Origin: an uncultured Collinsella sp.
GTDB taxonomy: Bacteria > Actinomycetota > Coriobacteriia > Coriobacteriales > Coriobacteriaceae
Reading direction: 5' to 3'
Length of the DNA: 64,000 nt
Assembly: GCA_959600835.1 (NCBI GenBank)
Contig: CAUGNQ010000001.1
Span: 1-64,000 of the forward strand
The notes beneath the pieces are model-generated. The model ran no database searches. It was not told the origin of the DNA and was given only the letters and a program-made list of their open reading frames with translations. This document shows positions 41,739 through 51,238 of this stretch, piece by piece. The position numbers and the translations under genes are program-made. The stretch's first letter is position 1. Each line of letters begins with the position of its first letter.

Positions 41739-43130
41739 CTACACCTTCATCGGCGGCGGCTCATGCGGCTCGCCGTTCAGCTCGACGATGACCTGTGTTC
41801 CCACGCCTTCCTGGGACTTCACGCGCATGCCAGAATCTTCTCCGTAAAAGAAATGGATGCGCTGAAGCACGTTGAAGAGCGCCAGGCCGCAACCTCGCTT
41901 GATGGATCCGTCGGCGGTAATGCTCTCGGGCTCCTCTCGGCGATGCTGCTCAAACAGATGCGCGCAGACTTCTTCGCTCATACCGATGCCGTCATCTTCG
42001 ACGATGATCTCCAAGCCGTCATCGGTCTCAAAAGCCCTAACACGAATAGAAAGCGGCTCGGTCTCGCGCTGCGCATGCTTGATGCAGTTTTCGAGCAACG
42101 GCTGCAAGATAAACGGCGGCACCATGCAATCGCGCACCTCAAAGTCGATATCGACCGAGACGCGCAGACGGCCGTCGCCATACCGGGCCTGCATAAGATT
42201 GATATAACGGGTGCCCTGTTCCACCTCATGCTCGAGCGTGGTGAGCGTATCGGAGTCAGAAAGCGTCTGACGATAGTAATTGGAAAAATCGATGAGCAGC
42301 GATCGCGCCTTGTCGGGCTCGGTTCGAACGAGCAACACGATCGTGCTAATGGTGTTGAACAGAAAATGCGGGTCGACCTGCGACTGCAGGGCCCGAAGCT
42401 CCACGCGGGCTGTGAGCTCGTCCTGGCGCTCGAGCTCAAAGCTGGCGAGCTGCGTGGAGATGAGATCGGCAAAACCCGAGGCCAACGCCGTCTGGCGCAT
42501 ATCGATGCTGCTCAGGCGGGGATAGTACAGCTCGAGCGTACCCACGCAATGCCCGCGCACGGTAAGCGGCGCGACAATGCCGGCGCGCAGGCGGGGAAAA
42601 TAGCCGCCCGTCTCATTGGAGGCGTCGCGCGAAAATACACTCTGCTCGCCGGACTCGATCACGTTGAGCGTGGTCTTGAGCACAACCGGGGTGCCGGCAG
42701 GGCACTTTGCCGAGTCCTCGCCCCAGCTTGCCAACACCTGTTTGCCATCGGTAAAGCAGATGGCAGAGGCGATGGTCTCGGACAGGATAATTTTAGAGGC
42801 GCCCAGGGCCGCTTCGGGCGTAAGGCCGCGCGACGTGTAGGCGAATATTTTTGATGCGATGGCGAGCGTACGGTCGGTTGCGCTCGATGTGAGGTCGTCG
42901 GGGACCACAAAGACATACGAGAAAAAGAAGCACAGCATGACCAGGCCGGCAATAACGACAACGCCCGGAACGGGATTGGGATTATCGGTTAAATCCCAGA
43001 TAAGCAGCAGGATAAGCGCCGGAACGACAATACCGAGCAGGATGGCCTGAACCACATGCTGGGCCGTACGAAAGACCTTGGTAGAGTTGTAGCTCTTGCC
43101 CAGAATCAGCCTGTTTAAATCCACCGTCAT
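41739..43130 (-). CDS. LytS-type sensor histidine kinase 2
   Basis: A 463-aa kinase. Two hydrophobic segments lie at ~28-46 and ~56-76, with a GAF-like region ~90-220. The phospho-acceptor motif is VDPHFLFNTISTIV (~257). The N box is ILQPLLENCIKHAQ (~350) and the G box VEDDGIGMSEE (~390). It is a paralog of kinase 1 with the same architecture but different sensor sequence. It forms an operon with response regulator 2. Confidence 0.92.
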   Translation of the reverse strand: MTVDLNRLILGKSYNSTKVFRTAQHVVQAILLGIVVPALILLLIWDLTDNPNPVPGVVVIAGLVMLCFFFSYVFVVPDDLTSSATDRTLAIASKIFAYTSRGLTPEAALGASKIILSETIASAICFTDGKQVLASWGEDSAKCPAGTPVVLKTTLNVIESGEQSVFSRDASNETGGYFPRLRAGIVAPLTVRGHCVGTLELYYPRLSSIDMRQTALASGFADLISTQLASFELERQDELTARVELRALQSQVDPHFLFNTISTIVLLVRTEPDKARSLLIDFSNYYRQTLSDSDTLTTLEHEVEQGTRYINLMQARYGDGRLRVSVDIDFEVRDCMVPPFILQPLLENCIKHAQRETEPLSIRVRAFETDDGLEIIVEDDGIGMSEEVCAHLFEQHRREEPESITADGSIKRGCGLALFNVLQRIHFFYGEDSGMRVKSQEGVGTQVIVELNGEPHEPPPMKV

Positions 43131-43162
43131 CCCCTCTTGTCCTTAGCACCCATAGCAATAAA

Positions 43163-43184
43163 GAGGGCCGCAAGCGACCCTCTC
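43163..43184 (-). terminator. terminator after the amidohydrolase gene
   Basis: AGAGGG and CCCTCT arms close a short hairpin. On the minus strand CTCTTTATTG follows. The U-run is short, so partial read-through into the kinase gene is possible. Confidence 0.55.
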
Positions 43185-43241
43185 CATTGCATTATGCAAT
43201 CAAAAACTGTGTTTTACATCCAGCCATCGACAAACGGTATC

Positions 43242-44519
43242 TTAGGCGCTGTATTTGTTGGCCTCGCCAAAGGTGCCAGCCTCGACGATCCAGCCGTCCT
43301 TCATGATGACGTCCATGTTGTCGGTGTTGAGCACGTGGATGTCGGCGGCGACGTCACCGTTGACAACCAGCAGGTCGGCGCACTTGCCGGCCTCGATGGA
43401 ACCGGTCTCGTCCTCGATGTGGCACATCTTGGCACCGTTGAGGGTGGCGCAGGTGATGGTCTCGACCGGAGTGAAGCCGATCTTGTCGACGAACTCGTAC
43501 ATCTCCTCGATGGAGCAGGTGCCGTACGGGGTGACGAAGGAGAAGGAGTCGGAGCCGATCGTCATGACGACGCCGCGCTTCTTGGCCTCGCGCAGGCAGT
43601 CGTAGTTGCGCTGCAGCTCCTTCTCGACCAGGGTGCCCTCGTACTTGTCGTGCAGCTCGGGGACGTAGACGGGCGGATAGGTGGCGTACCAGGTGGGCAG
43701 GAAGGCGATCGTCGGGGTGAAGAAGGTGCCCTGCTCGGCCATGAGGTCCATGGTGCGCTCATCGATATCGAAGCCGTGAATCAGCTGCTCGCAGCCAAAG
43801 CGAACGGAGTCGTAGGCGGCGGCGTGGTTGTTGTAGCAGTGACTCCACACGGGGATGCCGACCATCTTTGCCTCTTCGACCACGGCCTGGATCTCCTCGG
43901 AGCAATAGTGCTGGTCGCGACCGGAATCCCAACGCCAGATGCCGCCACCGGTAGCCCAGATCTTTATGGCATCGGGGTTCTCGCGCAGGCGACGACGGAC
44001 GGCCTTGCGCAGATCCCAAGGACCATCGACCTGGTCGCCCCAGGGATGGGATTCCTTGTTGAGCTCCTGGGTGCAGTGGTGGGAGTCACCGTGGCCGGCA
44101 ACACGGCAGAAGCCGAGTCCGGTGGCCAGAACGCGCGGGCCCTTGAAGACGCCCTTGTCGATGCAGTCGCGAATCTGGATACCAAAGCGGCCGATCTCGC
44201 AGACGGTGGTGAGGCCGTGGGTGAGGCAGTCGTAGGCCTGCTTGACGGCGACGGCCTGCTTCTCGAGGAGCGGCTGCATGACCCAGTCGGTGTCATCGTC
44301 GGTCAGGTTGCCCGAGAAGTGCAGGTGGGTGTCGATCAGGCCGGGAAGGACGGTCTTGCCGGTGGCGTCGATAACCTCAACGCCCTCGGGAAGGTCCTGC
44401 ATAGCACCGGCATACTCGATCTTGCCGTTGTCGTCGACGAGAACGAGGGAGTTCTCGACCGGCTCGGCACCGGTACCGTCGATGAGCTTACCGCCAACGA
44501 TTGCGTACTTAGTGGACAT
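43242..44519 (-). CDS. metal-dependent amidohydrolase (prolidase/imidazolonepropionase-like)
   Basis: A 425-aa member of the amidohydrolase superfamily. The metal ligands are His65/His67 (DTHLHFSG), a carbamylated-Lys candidate in DAIKIWATGGG (~185), His in PVWSHCYNNHAA (~228), His in LIHGFDID (~248) and Asp in TIGSDSFSF (~325). The pattern is that of Xaa-Pro or Xaa-Arg dipeptidase-like amidohydrolases, so it may hydrolyse dipeptides or N-acyl amino acids. It lies 131 bp downstream of an APC permease on the same strand, suggesting an uptake-and-hydrolysis pair. GAGGAAC precedes the ATG. Confidence 0.85.
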   Translation of the reverse strand: MSTKYAIVGGKLIDGTGAEPVENSLVLVDDNGKIEYAGAMQDLPEGVEVIDATGKTVLPGLIDTHLHFSGNLTDDDTDWVMQPLLEKQAVAVKQAYDCLTHGLTTVCEIGRFGIQIRDCIDKGVFKGPRVLATGLGFCRVAGHGDSHHCTQELNKESHPWGDQVDGPWDLRKAVRRRLRENPDAIKIWATGGGIWRWDSGRDQHYCSEEIQAVVEEAKMVGIPVWSHCYNNHAAAYDSVRFGCEQLIHGFDIDERTMDLMAEQGTFFTPTIAFLPTWYATYPPVYVPELHDKYEGTLVEKELQRNYDCLREAKKRGVVMTIGSDSFSFVTPYGTCSIEEMYEFVDKIGFTPVETITCATLNGAKMCHIEDETGSIEAGKCADLLVVNGDVAADIHVLNTDNMDVIMKDGWIVEAGTFGEANKYSA

Positions 44520-44650
44520 GGTTCCTCCTTATGGATCCATATAGTGGGCGAGGCCATGTTGGGTTATGGCCTCACAAAGCTACCCAAGTGGTGCCGGGTT
44601 CGGTGCGCGGAAGAGAGGGGTCCGCGCACCCGATCCGCCCCGGCTAGGCG

Positions 44651-46102
44651 TTATTTTTTGCGGGAATTGGTGAAGGCCATGAGGGCCAGGCCAACGGCCA
44701 GCCAGCCGATCACGATGCTCCACTCCACCATGTTGAGGGAGGCGGGAGAGAACGGGACCACGAGCAGGCCAATGATGACGGCGCAGGCAGCGACAGCGAG
44801 GCTGATGCCAAACTTGCCGCCGGGCACCTCGTAGGGACGAGGCAGGTCGGGCTCGGTGAAGCGCATGCGCAGGCAAGCGAGGGCGACCATGCCGCAGGAG
44901 AAGATGAAGGCGAGAGCCGACACGTTGGTCAGAGGGATGAGCATGTTCTTGCCCAGGAACGGACCGATGACGGTGATGACGCCCAGAACGGCGCAGGCGA
45001 GCTTGGGAGCGCCGGACTTGGGATCGACCTCGGCGAACTTCTCGGGCAGCTGGCCCTTGCGGCCCATGGCGAGCATGATGCGGCTCGTAGCGCCGTAGAA
45101 GGAGTTCATCGGGCCCATGGGTCCAAGCGTGGCGATGACGAGCATGGCCAGGTACAGGAGCATGTTGATGCCCTTGAGGCAGGCAAGCGCGGGAACCGGG
45201 CTCTTAACAAACTCATGCCAGTCGAGGATGGTGCCGAACGAGTAGATGCAGACCATGTAGAAGCCGCCGGCGGCCAGCAGGGCCAGGGAGATGATCTTGC
45301 CGAACTTGTTCCAGTTGAGGCCCTCGGCTGCTTCCTCAGCCTGCTGAGGAATGGTGTCGAAGCCGGCGTAGAAGAACGGGGTCAGAACCAGGACCGACAC
45401 GATGCCGGCGAACAGGCTGGTGCCCTCGGTAGCGGGCTTGCCGCCGCCAGCACCGGTGACCTGGGAGAACACGGGCATGGCGTGTTCCGGCGAACCGGTG
45501 AACAGCGAGACGCCCATGGCAAGCAGCATGCCGCAGAGCAGGGCCTTGGTCAGGAAGGCCTGGAGCTTGGCGGCCGAGCTGGCACCGCGGAAGTTGAGGA
45601 AGATGACGTAGGCTGCAAAGCCGAGCGCGATCAACGTCGGGAACAGGTAAACGTCGGCGCCCAGGATGGTGTAGAGCTTGACGGCGCGCAGCCACTCAAG
45701 GCCGGGCAGGCTGCCGAACATCTCGGACACGAGGGTCGAGATGGCGATGGCCTCCCACGGGCACAGGATGCCGTTGCCCAGGGCCAGGAGCCAGCCAGTG
45801 ATGTAGCTCATCGTACGGCCAAAGCTACGATCGACATACTCGACGATGCCGCCCGAAATGGGGATAGCAGCCGTGAGCTCACCGAAAACAGCTCCGACGG
45901 GCACGAGGAAGATCGCGCCCAAGAGGAATGCGATCATAGCGGGAACGGGACCGCCGCCCACGACCATCCAGTCGCCGACCTGCAGAACCCAGCCGGTACC
46001 GATGATGGCACCGAAACCGATGGTGAAGAAGTTCCAGAGCGAAAGCGTTTTCTTCATGCCACCGTTACCTTCGACTGCAACTTCTGCGTTCTTGTCCGCC
46101 AT
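44651..46102 (-). CDS. APC family amino acid permease
   Basis: A 483-aa transporter with 12-13 hydrophobic helices. The first helix has the substrate motif GFGAIIGTGWVLQVGDW (~29-45), PVGAVFGELTAAIPISGG follows (~68-85), and FDTIPQQAEE lies at ~250. It resembles the amino acid-polyamine-organocation superfamily. The substrate is probably an amino acid or dipeptide handled by the downstream amidohydrolase. AAAGGAGGGG precedes the ATG. Confidence 0.9.
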   Translation of the reverse strand: MADKNAEVAVEGNGGMKKTLSLWNFFTIGFGAIIGTGWVLQVGDWMVVGGGPVPAMIAFLLGAIFLVPVGAVFGELTAAIPISGGIVEYVDRSFGRTMSYITGWLLALGNGILCPWEAIAISTLVSEMFGSLPGLEWLRAVKLYTILGADVYLFPTLIALGFAAYVIFLNFRGASSAAKLQAFLTKALLCGMLLAMGVSLFTGSPEHAMPVFSQVTGAGGGKPATEGTSLFAGIVSVLVLTPFFYAGFDTIPQQAEEAAEGLNWNKFGKIISLALLAAGGFYMVCIYSFGTILDWHEFVKSPVPALACLKGINMLLYLAMLVIATLGPMGPMNSFYGATSRIMLAMGRKGQLPEKFAEVDPKSGAPKLACAVLGVITVIGPFLGKNMLIPLTNVSALAFIFSCGMVALACLRMRFTEPDLPRPYEVPGGKFGISLAVAACAVIIGLLVVPFSPASLNMVEWSIVIGWLAVGLALMAFTNSRKK

Positions 46103-46463
46103 TGTTCCCCTCCTTTCCTTATTGACGCCTCTTTGGCGTCACCCCTTGCGCGGTCTGTTTTGCCGCGCACTTTTATTTCGTGGCTTTAAGATACGGCCTC
46201 GGCGTCGCGCTACCGCTTATGGCTCGACCGAAGGCAGAACTCGCATATGAGTGGCGCCGTTTTTGGGACGAACGGCACGGTTTGCCGCTCATTGTTGTCG
46301 CCCGTCCGACGGGCGTACGCTCATTGGACGCATATAGAAATGTTTTTGAGGCCGTGTGTTTTGCGCCTTTCGTACCGTTTACCGAGCTTTTGACGCTCGG
46401 ACCCATTTGTTGCACATCCTTTTTGTAGGATAGACAGGTTATACATGAGACAAGGCGGTACGA
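46103..46463. other. gene-free divergent control region
   Basis: About 360 bp between the permease and the C39-like gene. Near the permease it holds two hairpins, GACGCC-TCTTT-GGCGTC (about 46126-46139) and TGCGCGG with CCGCGCA (46147-46169). Both would lie in the permease mRNA leader. The rest holds no convincing gene. Confidence 0.55.
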
Positions 46464-47498
46464 ATGGCATACGGATACAACGACGGTGATCAACGGCGAC
46501 AAAGCGTTCGCCTTGCTGGCCGCACCACGCCGATGCCCAGAAGTGCCACGAGCAGCAATCCGCAACGCCCTCAAGAGCAACCCGGGCCTTCGTCTCGGCA
46601 GCAGACAAACAGAACACGGCAGAGCGGCCGTCCGAGCACGGGCACAAGCGCACAGCAAGATAGCCGCTTGGGCGCGCGCACTCGACAGCGCCAAGCCGAG
46701 GTTCCGCAACTGCGCCGCAACGGCGCACGTCAGCCCGGCATCCATATCAACCGCTTCTTTTCGCATCCCCAAGGCGGACGCGACGGCAAGCCCTACCGCT
46801 CGACATCGTACGTGAATGCCCCCGCCCTGCCGGCTCGTCGGCTTTGCCTCGCACTGTGCTCTATCCTCATCTGTCTGGTCTTTGTGCTTATGAGCTCCTG
46901 TATGTCCCACGGCTCGGCCGGTCTCGAGCCCACCGCCGAGGACAAGCTGCTCAAGGCCCCCGTCGCGCCCGGTTATTCTTTCGCCTTTTCGACTCCGCGC
47001 TCGCAATGGCAAGCCGGCACGATGCCCCATATCTATCAGATCGACCCTGCGTGGTCGGAGCTGCCCTATGCCGGTGGCACTATTCGCGAAAACGCTTGCG
47101 GTCCCACTTGCCTCACCATGGTCTATATCTTTAAGACCGGCCGCACCGATATGACACCGGTCGACATGTGCGCCCTTTCCGAGGCGGGCAACTATGCCCC
47201 CACCGGCGCCACCGAATGGTCATTTATGACGCGCGGCGCATGGCAGCTGGGCCTTAACGGAACGGAGCTTCATAACGATCGCGACTCGATGACTCAGGTG
47301 CTGCGTTCGGGAGCGCCCGTCATCGCCGCCGTTCGGCCGGGCACCTTTACCAACGTGGGCCACTACATTGTGCTTTACGGTATTGACGACGCCGACCAGA
47401 TTGAAGTCTTCGATCCCAACTCGGCCAGCCGCAGCGCCCGACGCTGGGGCGTCGTAGAGGTCCTCAACGAAGTCGAAGCCATGTGGGCCTACTACTAG
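46464..47498 (+). CDS. membrane-anchored C39-like cysteine peptidase
   Basis: A 344-aa protein with a long, basic, Gln/Arg/Ser-rich N-terminal region (1-120). One membrane segment follows (LCLALCSILICLVFVLMSSC, ~127-146), then an extracellular C39-like papain-fold domain (~165-344). The catalytic Cys is in ENACGPTCLTMV (~213), His in NVGHYIVLYG (~300), and Asp in VFDPNSAS (~317). It may cleave cell-surface or secreted peptides; it is not fused to an ABC transporter. AAGGCGG lies upstream of the ATG. Confidence 0.82.
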   Translation: MAYGYNDGDQRRQSVRLAGRTTPMPRSATSSNPQRPQEQPGPSSRQQTNRTRQSGRPSTGTSAQQDSRLGARTRQRQAEVPQLRRNGARQPGIHINRFFSHPQGGRDGKPYRSTSYVNAPALPARRLCLALCSILICLVFVLMSSCMSHGSAGLEPTAEDKLLKAPVAPGYSFAFSTPRSQWQAGTMPHIYQIDPAWSELPYAGGTIRENACGPTCLTMVYIFKTGRTDMTPVDMCALSEAGNYAPTGATEWSFMTRGAWQLGLNGTELHNDRDSMTQVLRSGAPVIAAVRPGTFTNVGHYIVLYGIDDADQIEVFDPNSASRSARRWGVVEVLNEVEAMWAYY

Positions 47499-47502
47499 TC
47501 AC

Positions 47503-47758
47503 TGGGGACAGACTTAAATGAGTGGTCTCTGGATGCCCGGAACTGCTGGCACGGAAAGCGCACCCCGCTTTGAAGTTCGATAGCGGGATGCGCTTTCCGT
47601 TAGCGGCCTGTTTGGGAAACTGGGGGCCATTTTTCGGGCAAATTCCGGGATGTATTTTCCGGTTGAGGGCCCCGGGGAAACTGTGCCCCATTTTGGACGC
47701 TCATTGTGAGATGCACTTTCCGCAGTTGATTGGTGCTACTCATTTAAGTCTGTCCCCA
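47503..47758. mobile_element. 256-bp element with 21-bp terminal inverted repeats
   Basis: The termini TGGGGACAGACTTAAATGAG (47503) and its exact complement ending at 47758 are 21 bp and perfect. The inside is non-coding and made of three degenerate ~60-bp units sharing GGGAAACTG, CCCATTTT and GGGATG...TTTCCG. The first unit forms a hairpin (GGAAAGCGCA with TGCGCTTTCC). GGGGACAG-type ends are familiar from REP-like elements moved by Y1 transposases. No transposase is in the window. Confidence 0.75.
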
Positions 47759-47770
47759 ATGACTACCGAT

Positions 47771-48816
47771 AGCAAAAGCCCCGCAGTCGGAGCGGACTGC
47801 GGGGCTCATGAAGAGAGGCTAGTCTGTGGGCGCTTTGCCTGGCGCCCACGAGAGATGCAACGGAGTAGGGACTACTCGTGGATGCGGGTACCGGAGAGGC
47901 CGGCCATGGTCTCGGCGGCCTTGTCCAGGGCGCCGATGATGCAGGTGCGGCCCTTGCGGGAGCGGGCGAACTTGATGGCGGCGCGGACCTTGGGCTCCAT
48001 GGAACCCTTGCCGAACTGGCCCTCGTCGGCCAGGCGCTCGGCCTCGTCGGCGGTGAGGTCCTCGAGCTCCTCCTGGTTGGGCTTGCCGAAGTTGATGGCG
48101 ACATGCTCGACGGCGGTCAGCAGGAACAGGACGTCGGCGTCGCAGTCCTCGGCCAGCAGCTCGCCGCCCAGATCCTTGTCGATAACGGCGGGAACGCCCT
48201 TGTAGCAGCCCTTGTTCTCGTAGTCGCGGACGACGGGGATGCCGCCGCCACCGCAGGCGATGACGATGAACTCGTTGTCGAGCAGGTTGAGGATGGAGTC
48301 GGCCTCGACGATCTTCTTGGGATCGGGGGAGGCGACGACGCGACGCCAGCCGCGGCCGGAATCCTCGACGAAGACCTTGGAGGGGTCCTCGGCCATGAAC
48401 TCCTTGGCCTGCTCCTCGGTGTAGAAGGGGCCGATCGGCTTGGTCGGGTTCTTGAACGCGGGATCGTCCGGGTCGCACTCGATCTGGGTGACGACGGTGG
48501 CGGCGTGCCAACGCTTATAGCGCTTGTGCATCTCGCGGCCGATGCCCTGCTGCAGGTGGTAGCCGATGTAGCCCTGGGACATGGCGCCGCACTCGGGCAG
48601 CGGCATCTCGGGGGTGCCGATGGCGTCGTGGGCGGCGGCGAAGGCGTTCTGGATCATGCCGACCTGCGGGCCGTTGCCGTGGGTGATGATGATCTCGTTG
48701 CCCTGCTCGATGAGGCCGAGGAGCGCGTGGGCGGTGTTGCTCACGGCCTCGATCTGCTCGACGGGGTTGTTGCCGAGGGCGTTGCCGCCGAGGGCGACGA
48801 CAATACGATCGGGCTT
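47771..48816 (-). repeat. ~1,046-bp direct repeat carrying arcC (copy 1)
   Basis: This copy is nearly identical, without gaps, to 54896-55941. It covers the terminator and all but the first few codons of carbamate kinase. The copies are in direct orientation 7,125 bp apart. Confidence 0.95.
47774..47807 (-). terminator. terminator of the arc operon
   Basis: AGCCCCGCAG pairs with CTGCGGGGCT. On the minus strand GCTTTTGCT follows. It lies downstream of the first carbamate kinase gene. Confidence 0.9.
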
Positions 48817-48834
48817 TCCGTACGGTTTACTCAT
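47872..48834 (-). CDS. arcC: carbamate kinase 1
   Basis: A 320-aa amino acid kinase family enzyme making ATP and ammonia/CO2 from carbamoyl phosphate, the last step of the arginine deiminase pathway. VVALGGNALG (residues 12-21), THGNGPQVG (~51), IACGGGGIPV (~195) and the AVIDKDL motif (~215) are intact. Last gene of the operon antiporter-arcA-arcB-arcC, 23 bp after arcB. Apart from a few N-terminal residues it is the same protein as that at 54997. Confidence 0.96.
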   Translation of the reverse strand: MSKPYGKPDRIVVALGGNALGNNPVEQIEAVSNTAHALLGLIEQGNEIIITHGNGPQVGMIQNAFAAAHDAIGTPEMPLPECGAMSQGYIGYHLQQGIGREMHKRYKRWHAATVVTQIECDPDDPAFKNPTKPIGPFYTEEQAKEFMAEDPSKVFVEDSGRGWRRVVASPDPKKIVEADSILNLLDNEFIVIACGGGGIPVVRDYENKGCYKGVPAVIDKDLGGELLAEDCDADVLFLLTAVEHVAINFGKPNQEELEDLTADEAERLADEGQFGKGSMEPKVRAAIKFARSRKGRTCIIGALDKAAETMAGLSGTRIHE

Positions 48835-48857
48835 AGTGTTCGTTCACTTCCCAGCTA

Positions 48858-49865
48858 CTAGCGAAGCGTCGCGTACATCATGGCCTTAATGGTATGCATG
48901 CGGTTCTCGGCCTCCTGGAACACGCGAGACTGCGCGCTCTCAAAGACCTCGTCGGAAACCTCCATCTCGGTCACGCCGAACTTCTCGGCAATCTCGGCGC
49001 CGATGGTGGTCTGCGTATCGTGGAAGCTCGGCAGGCAGTGCATAAAGATGGCGCCGGGGTTTGCCTTGGCCATGACCTCGGGCGTTACTCGATAGGGAGA
49101 GAGAAGATCGATTCGGCTCTTCCACAGCTCCTCAGCCTGGCCCATACCGACCCAAACGTCCGTATAGATCACGTCTGCATCCTTGACGCCCTCGTCGATA
49201 TCCTCAGTGAGCTGGATCGTGCAGCCATTCTGAGCGGCGATCTCCTGGCAGCGCTCAAGAAGCTCGGGATCGAAGTGCGTGGCGCCCTCGACATCGCCCT
49301 TGGGTCCGCAGGAGCAGAAGTTAATGCCGAGCTTGGCGCAGATAACCATCAGGGAGTCGCTGACGTTGCCCTGCTCCTTGCCCATATAGGTGAGCTTCAT
49401 GCCGCGCGTGTCGCCAAACTCCTCACGCATGGTAAGAATGTCGGCAAGGGCCTGGGTGGGATGGTACTCGTTGGTCAGACCGTTCCAGACGGGAACGCCA
49501 GCCTTGGCGGCAAGCTCCTCGACGATCGACTGGTCGGAGCCGCGATACTCAATACCGTCATACATGCGACCGAGCACGCGGGCGGTATCCTCGATGGACT
49601 CTTTCTTGCCCATCTGCGACGAGCCGGGGTCGAGGTAGGTCACGCCCATACCCAGGTCCATACCGCCGACCTCGAAGGCACAGCGCGTGCGCGTGGAGGT
49701 CTTCTCAAACAGCAGGACAATGTTCTTGCCCTCGAGAAAGCGGTGCGGATACCCGGCGCGCTTCATATCCTTGAAGTTCTTTGAGAGGTCGAGCATGTAC
49801 TCGATTTCCTCGGACGTAAAGTCAAGCAGGGTAAGAACGCTTCGACCAGAAAGATTAAGAGCCAT
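48858..49865 (-). CDS. arcB: ornithine carbamoyltransferase, catabolic
   Basis: A 335-aa enzyme that converts citrulline and phosphate to ornithine and carbamoyl phosphate. The carbamoyl-phosphate motif is [12 protein letters not shown] (~53-64). [16 protein letters not shown] (~125-140) binds substrate. HCLPSFHD (~270) carries the ornithine-site Cys. The ATG at 49865 follows AAAGGAC; the longer frame is not supported. It is the third gene of the arginine deiminase operon. Confidence 0.96.
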   Translation of the reverse strand: MALNLSGRSVLTLLDFTSEEIEYMLDLSKNFKDMKRAGYPHRFLEGKNIVLLFEKTSTRTRCAFEVGGMDLGMGVTYLDPGSSQMGKKESIEDTARVLGRMYDGIEYRGSDQSIVEELAAKAGVPVWNGLTNEYHPTQALADILTMREEFGDTRGMKLTYMGKEQGNVSDSLMVICAKLGINFCSCGPKGDVEGATHFDPELLERCQEIAAQNGCTIQLTEDIDEGVKDADVIYTDVWVGMGQAEELWKSRIDLLSPYRVTPEVMAKANPGAIFMHCLPSFHDTQTTIGAEIAEKFGVTEMEVSDEVFESAQSRVFQEAENRMHTIKAMMYATLR

Positions 49866-49951
49866 GATTTGAGTCCTTTCGATTGTTGGAACACACAAGG
49901 AGGGATGGGCGGCGCAGACGCACACGCGCCGCCCAGATACGCTAAAGCTGA

Positions 49952-51196
49952 TTAGATTTCCTCACGCCAGAACGGCATGGTCATGCAGCGCGGGCCGCCG
50001 CGACCGCGAGAAAGCTCCTCGGAGGGAGCGACGAGCAGCTCGACGCCAGCCTTGTAAAGAGCATCGTTGGTGACAACGTTGCGCTCATACACGCAGACCT
50101 TGCCCGGTGCGACCGCAAGAGTGTTGGAACCATCGTTCCACTGCTCACGGGAAGCCTCGATCGGATCGCCGCCACCGCACTCAATCATGGTGATATGGTC
50201 CATACCCGTCGCAAGCTCGAGGATATGCTGCAGGGTGCCCTCGAGTTCCTCGATATGCACCTCCCCCTCCGAATCGCCCTTGGTCAGGCGGTAGGCACGA
50301 AGCGTCTGGTAGATGCCGGGATAGACCGTGAACTTATCGCGATCGACCTGCGTGCAGACGGTGTCGAGGTGCATGTAGGCATAGCCGTGCGGAATCTTGA
50401 TGGCATAGATGTTCTCGATCTCGGCCTCATCGGAACCCCAGAACATATTCTTGGCGAGCTCATCGATGGCTGCAGTCTGGGTGCGCTCGGAAATACCGAT
50501 GGCGAGCGTCTTGGCGTTGATGTTGAGGATATCGCCGCCCTCGATATGCCACTCGCTGTTGTGGTCGTACCAGATGGGGCTACCGGCGTAATCGGGATGG
50601 TTGCGCAGCACCGTTTCGTAGAAGATTACCTCGCGGTTGCGCTGATTCCAGTACATGCGGTTCATGGTAGCGCCCTTGCCCACGACAGCCAGAGGGTCAC
50701 GGGAGAAATACGAGGCCGGCATGGGGAACAGCACCATATCGTCAGCCTTCAACTCCTCGCCGTCCATACTGGCAAGAGAACCGCCAACCTTGGGGATCTC
50801 GAGGTCGCGAACGTAGAGGCCGCCCATGGCAGCAAGGACAAACTCCTTGTTGTCCTTAATCGAATCAAGCTTCTCGACAACGGCCTGGCGAAGGGCCGCG
50901 TTGGAGATGCCGGACTCACCCATGAACTTCGTCATGAACTCTGCGCGAGTGCCCTCGACTTTGTCAAACGTCTCAGCGAGCAGCTCTTCCATATAGACGA
51001 CCTCGGCGCCAGCGCCGCGAAGAAGGTCGGTAAACTGATCGTGCTCTTTCTGGGCATAGTCCAGATAGAACGCGTCGTGAATCCAAACGCGGTCGAAATC
51101 CTCCGCCTTCATGTTTACAAGATCCATACCGGGGCGATGGACGCACACCTTCTTGAGGGCGCCAATCTCGCTATGAACGTTCAGCCCTTTGTTCAT
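49952..51196 (-). CDS. arcA: arginine deiminase
   Basis: A 414-aa enzyme hydrolysing arginine to citrulline and ammonia. YFSRDPLAV has the substrate Asp (~166). HIEGGDILN has the catalytic Glu, MHLDTVCTQ the His-Asp pair, and GGPRCMTMP the nucleophilic Cys404. GAAAGAAGGAT lies before the ATG. It is 42 bp downstream of the antiporter gene. It provides energy and acid resistance when arginine is fermented. Confidence 0.97.
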   Translation of the reverse strand: MNKGLNVHSEIGALKKVCVHRPGMDLVNMKAEDFDRVWIHDAFYLDYAQKEHDQFTDLLRGAGAEVVYMEELLAETFDKVEGTRAEFMTKFMGESGISNAALRQAVVEKLDSIKDNKEFVLAAMGGLYVRDLEIPKVGGSLASMDGEELKADDMVLFPMPASYFSRDPLAVVGKGATMNRMYWNQRNREVIFYETVLRNHPDYAGSPIWYDHNSEWHIEGGDILNINAKTLAIGISERTQTAAIDELAKNMFWGSDEAEIENIYAIKIPHGYAYMHLDTVCTQVDRDKFTVYPGIYQTLRAYRLTKGDSEGEVHIEELEGTLQHILELATGMDHITMIECGGGDPIEASREQWNDGSNTLAVAPGKVCVYERNVVTNDALYKAGVELLVAPSEELSRGRGGPRCMTMPFWREEI

Positions 51197-51238
51197 CTCT
51201 ATCCTTCTTTCTCACAACTTGTATGTGGGGTTTTGCAT

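Noticed and set aside
46180..46428. An 82-codon plus-strand frame upstream of the C39-like peptidase gene
   Set aside because: No ribosome binding site, no recognisable domain, and it overlaps the leader region of the divergent permease.
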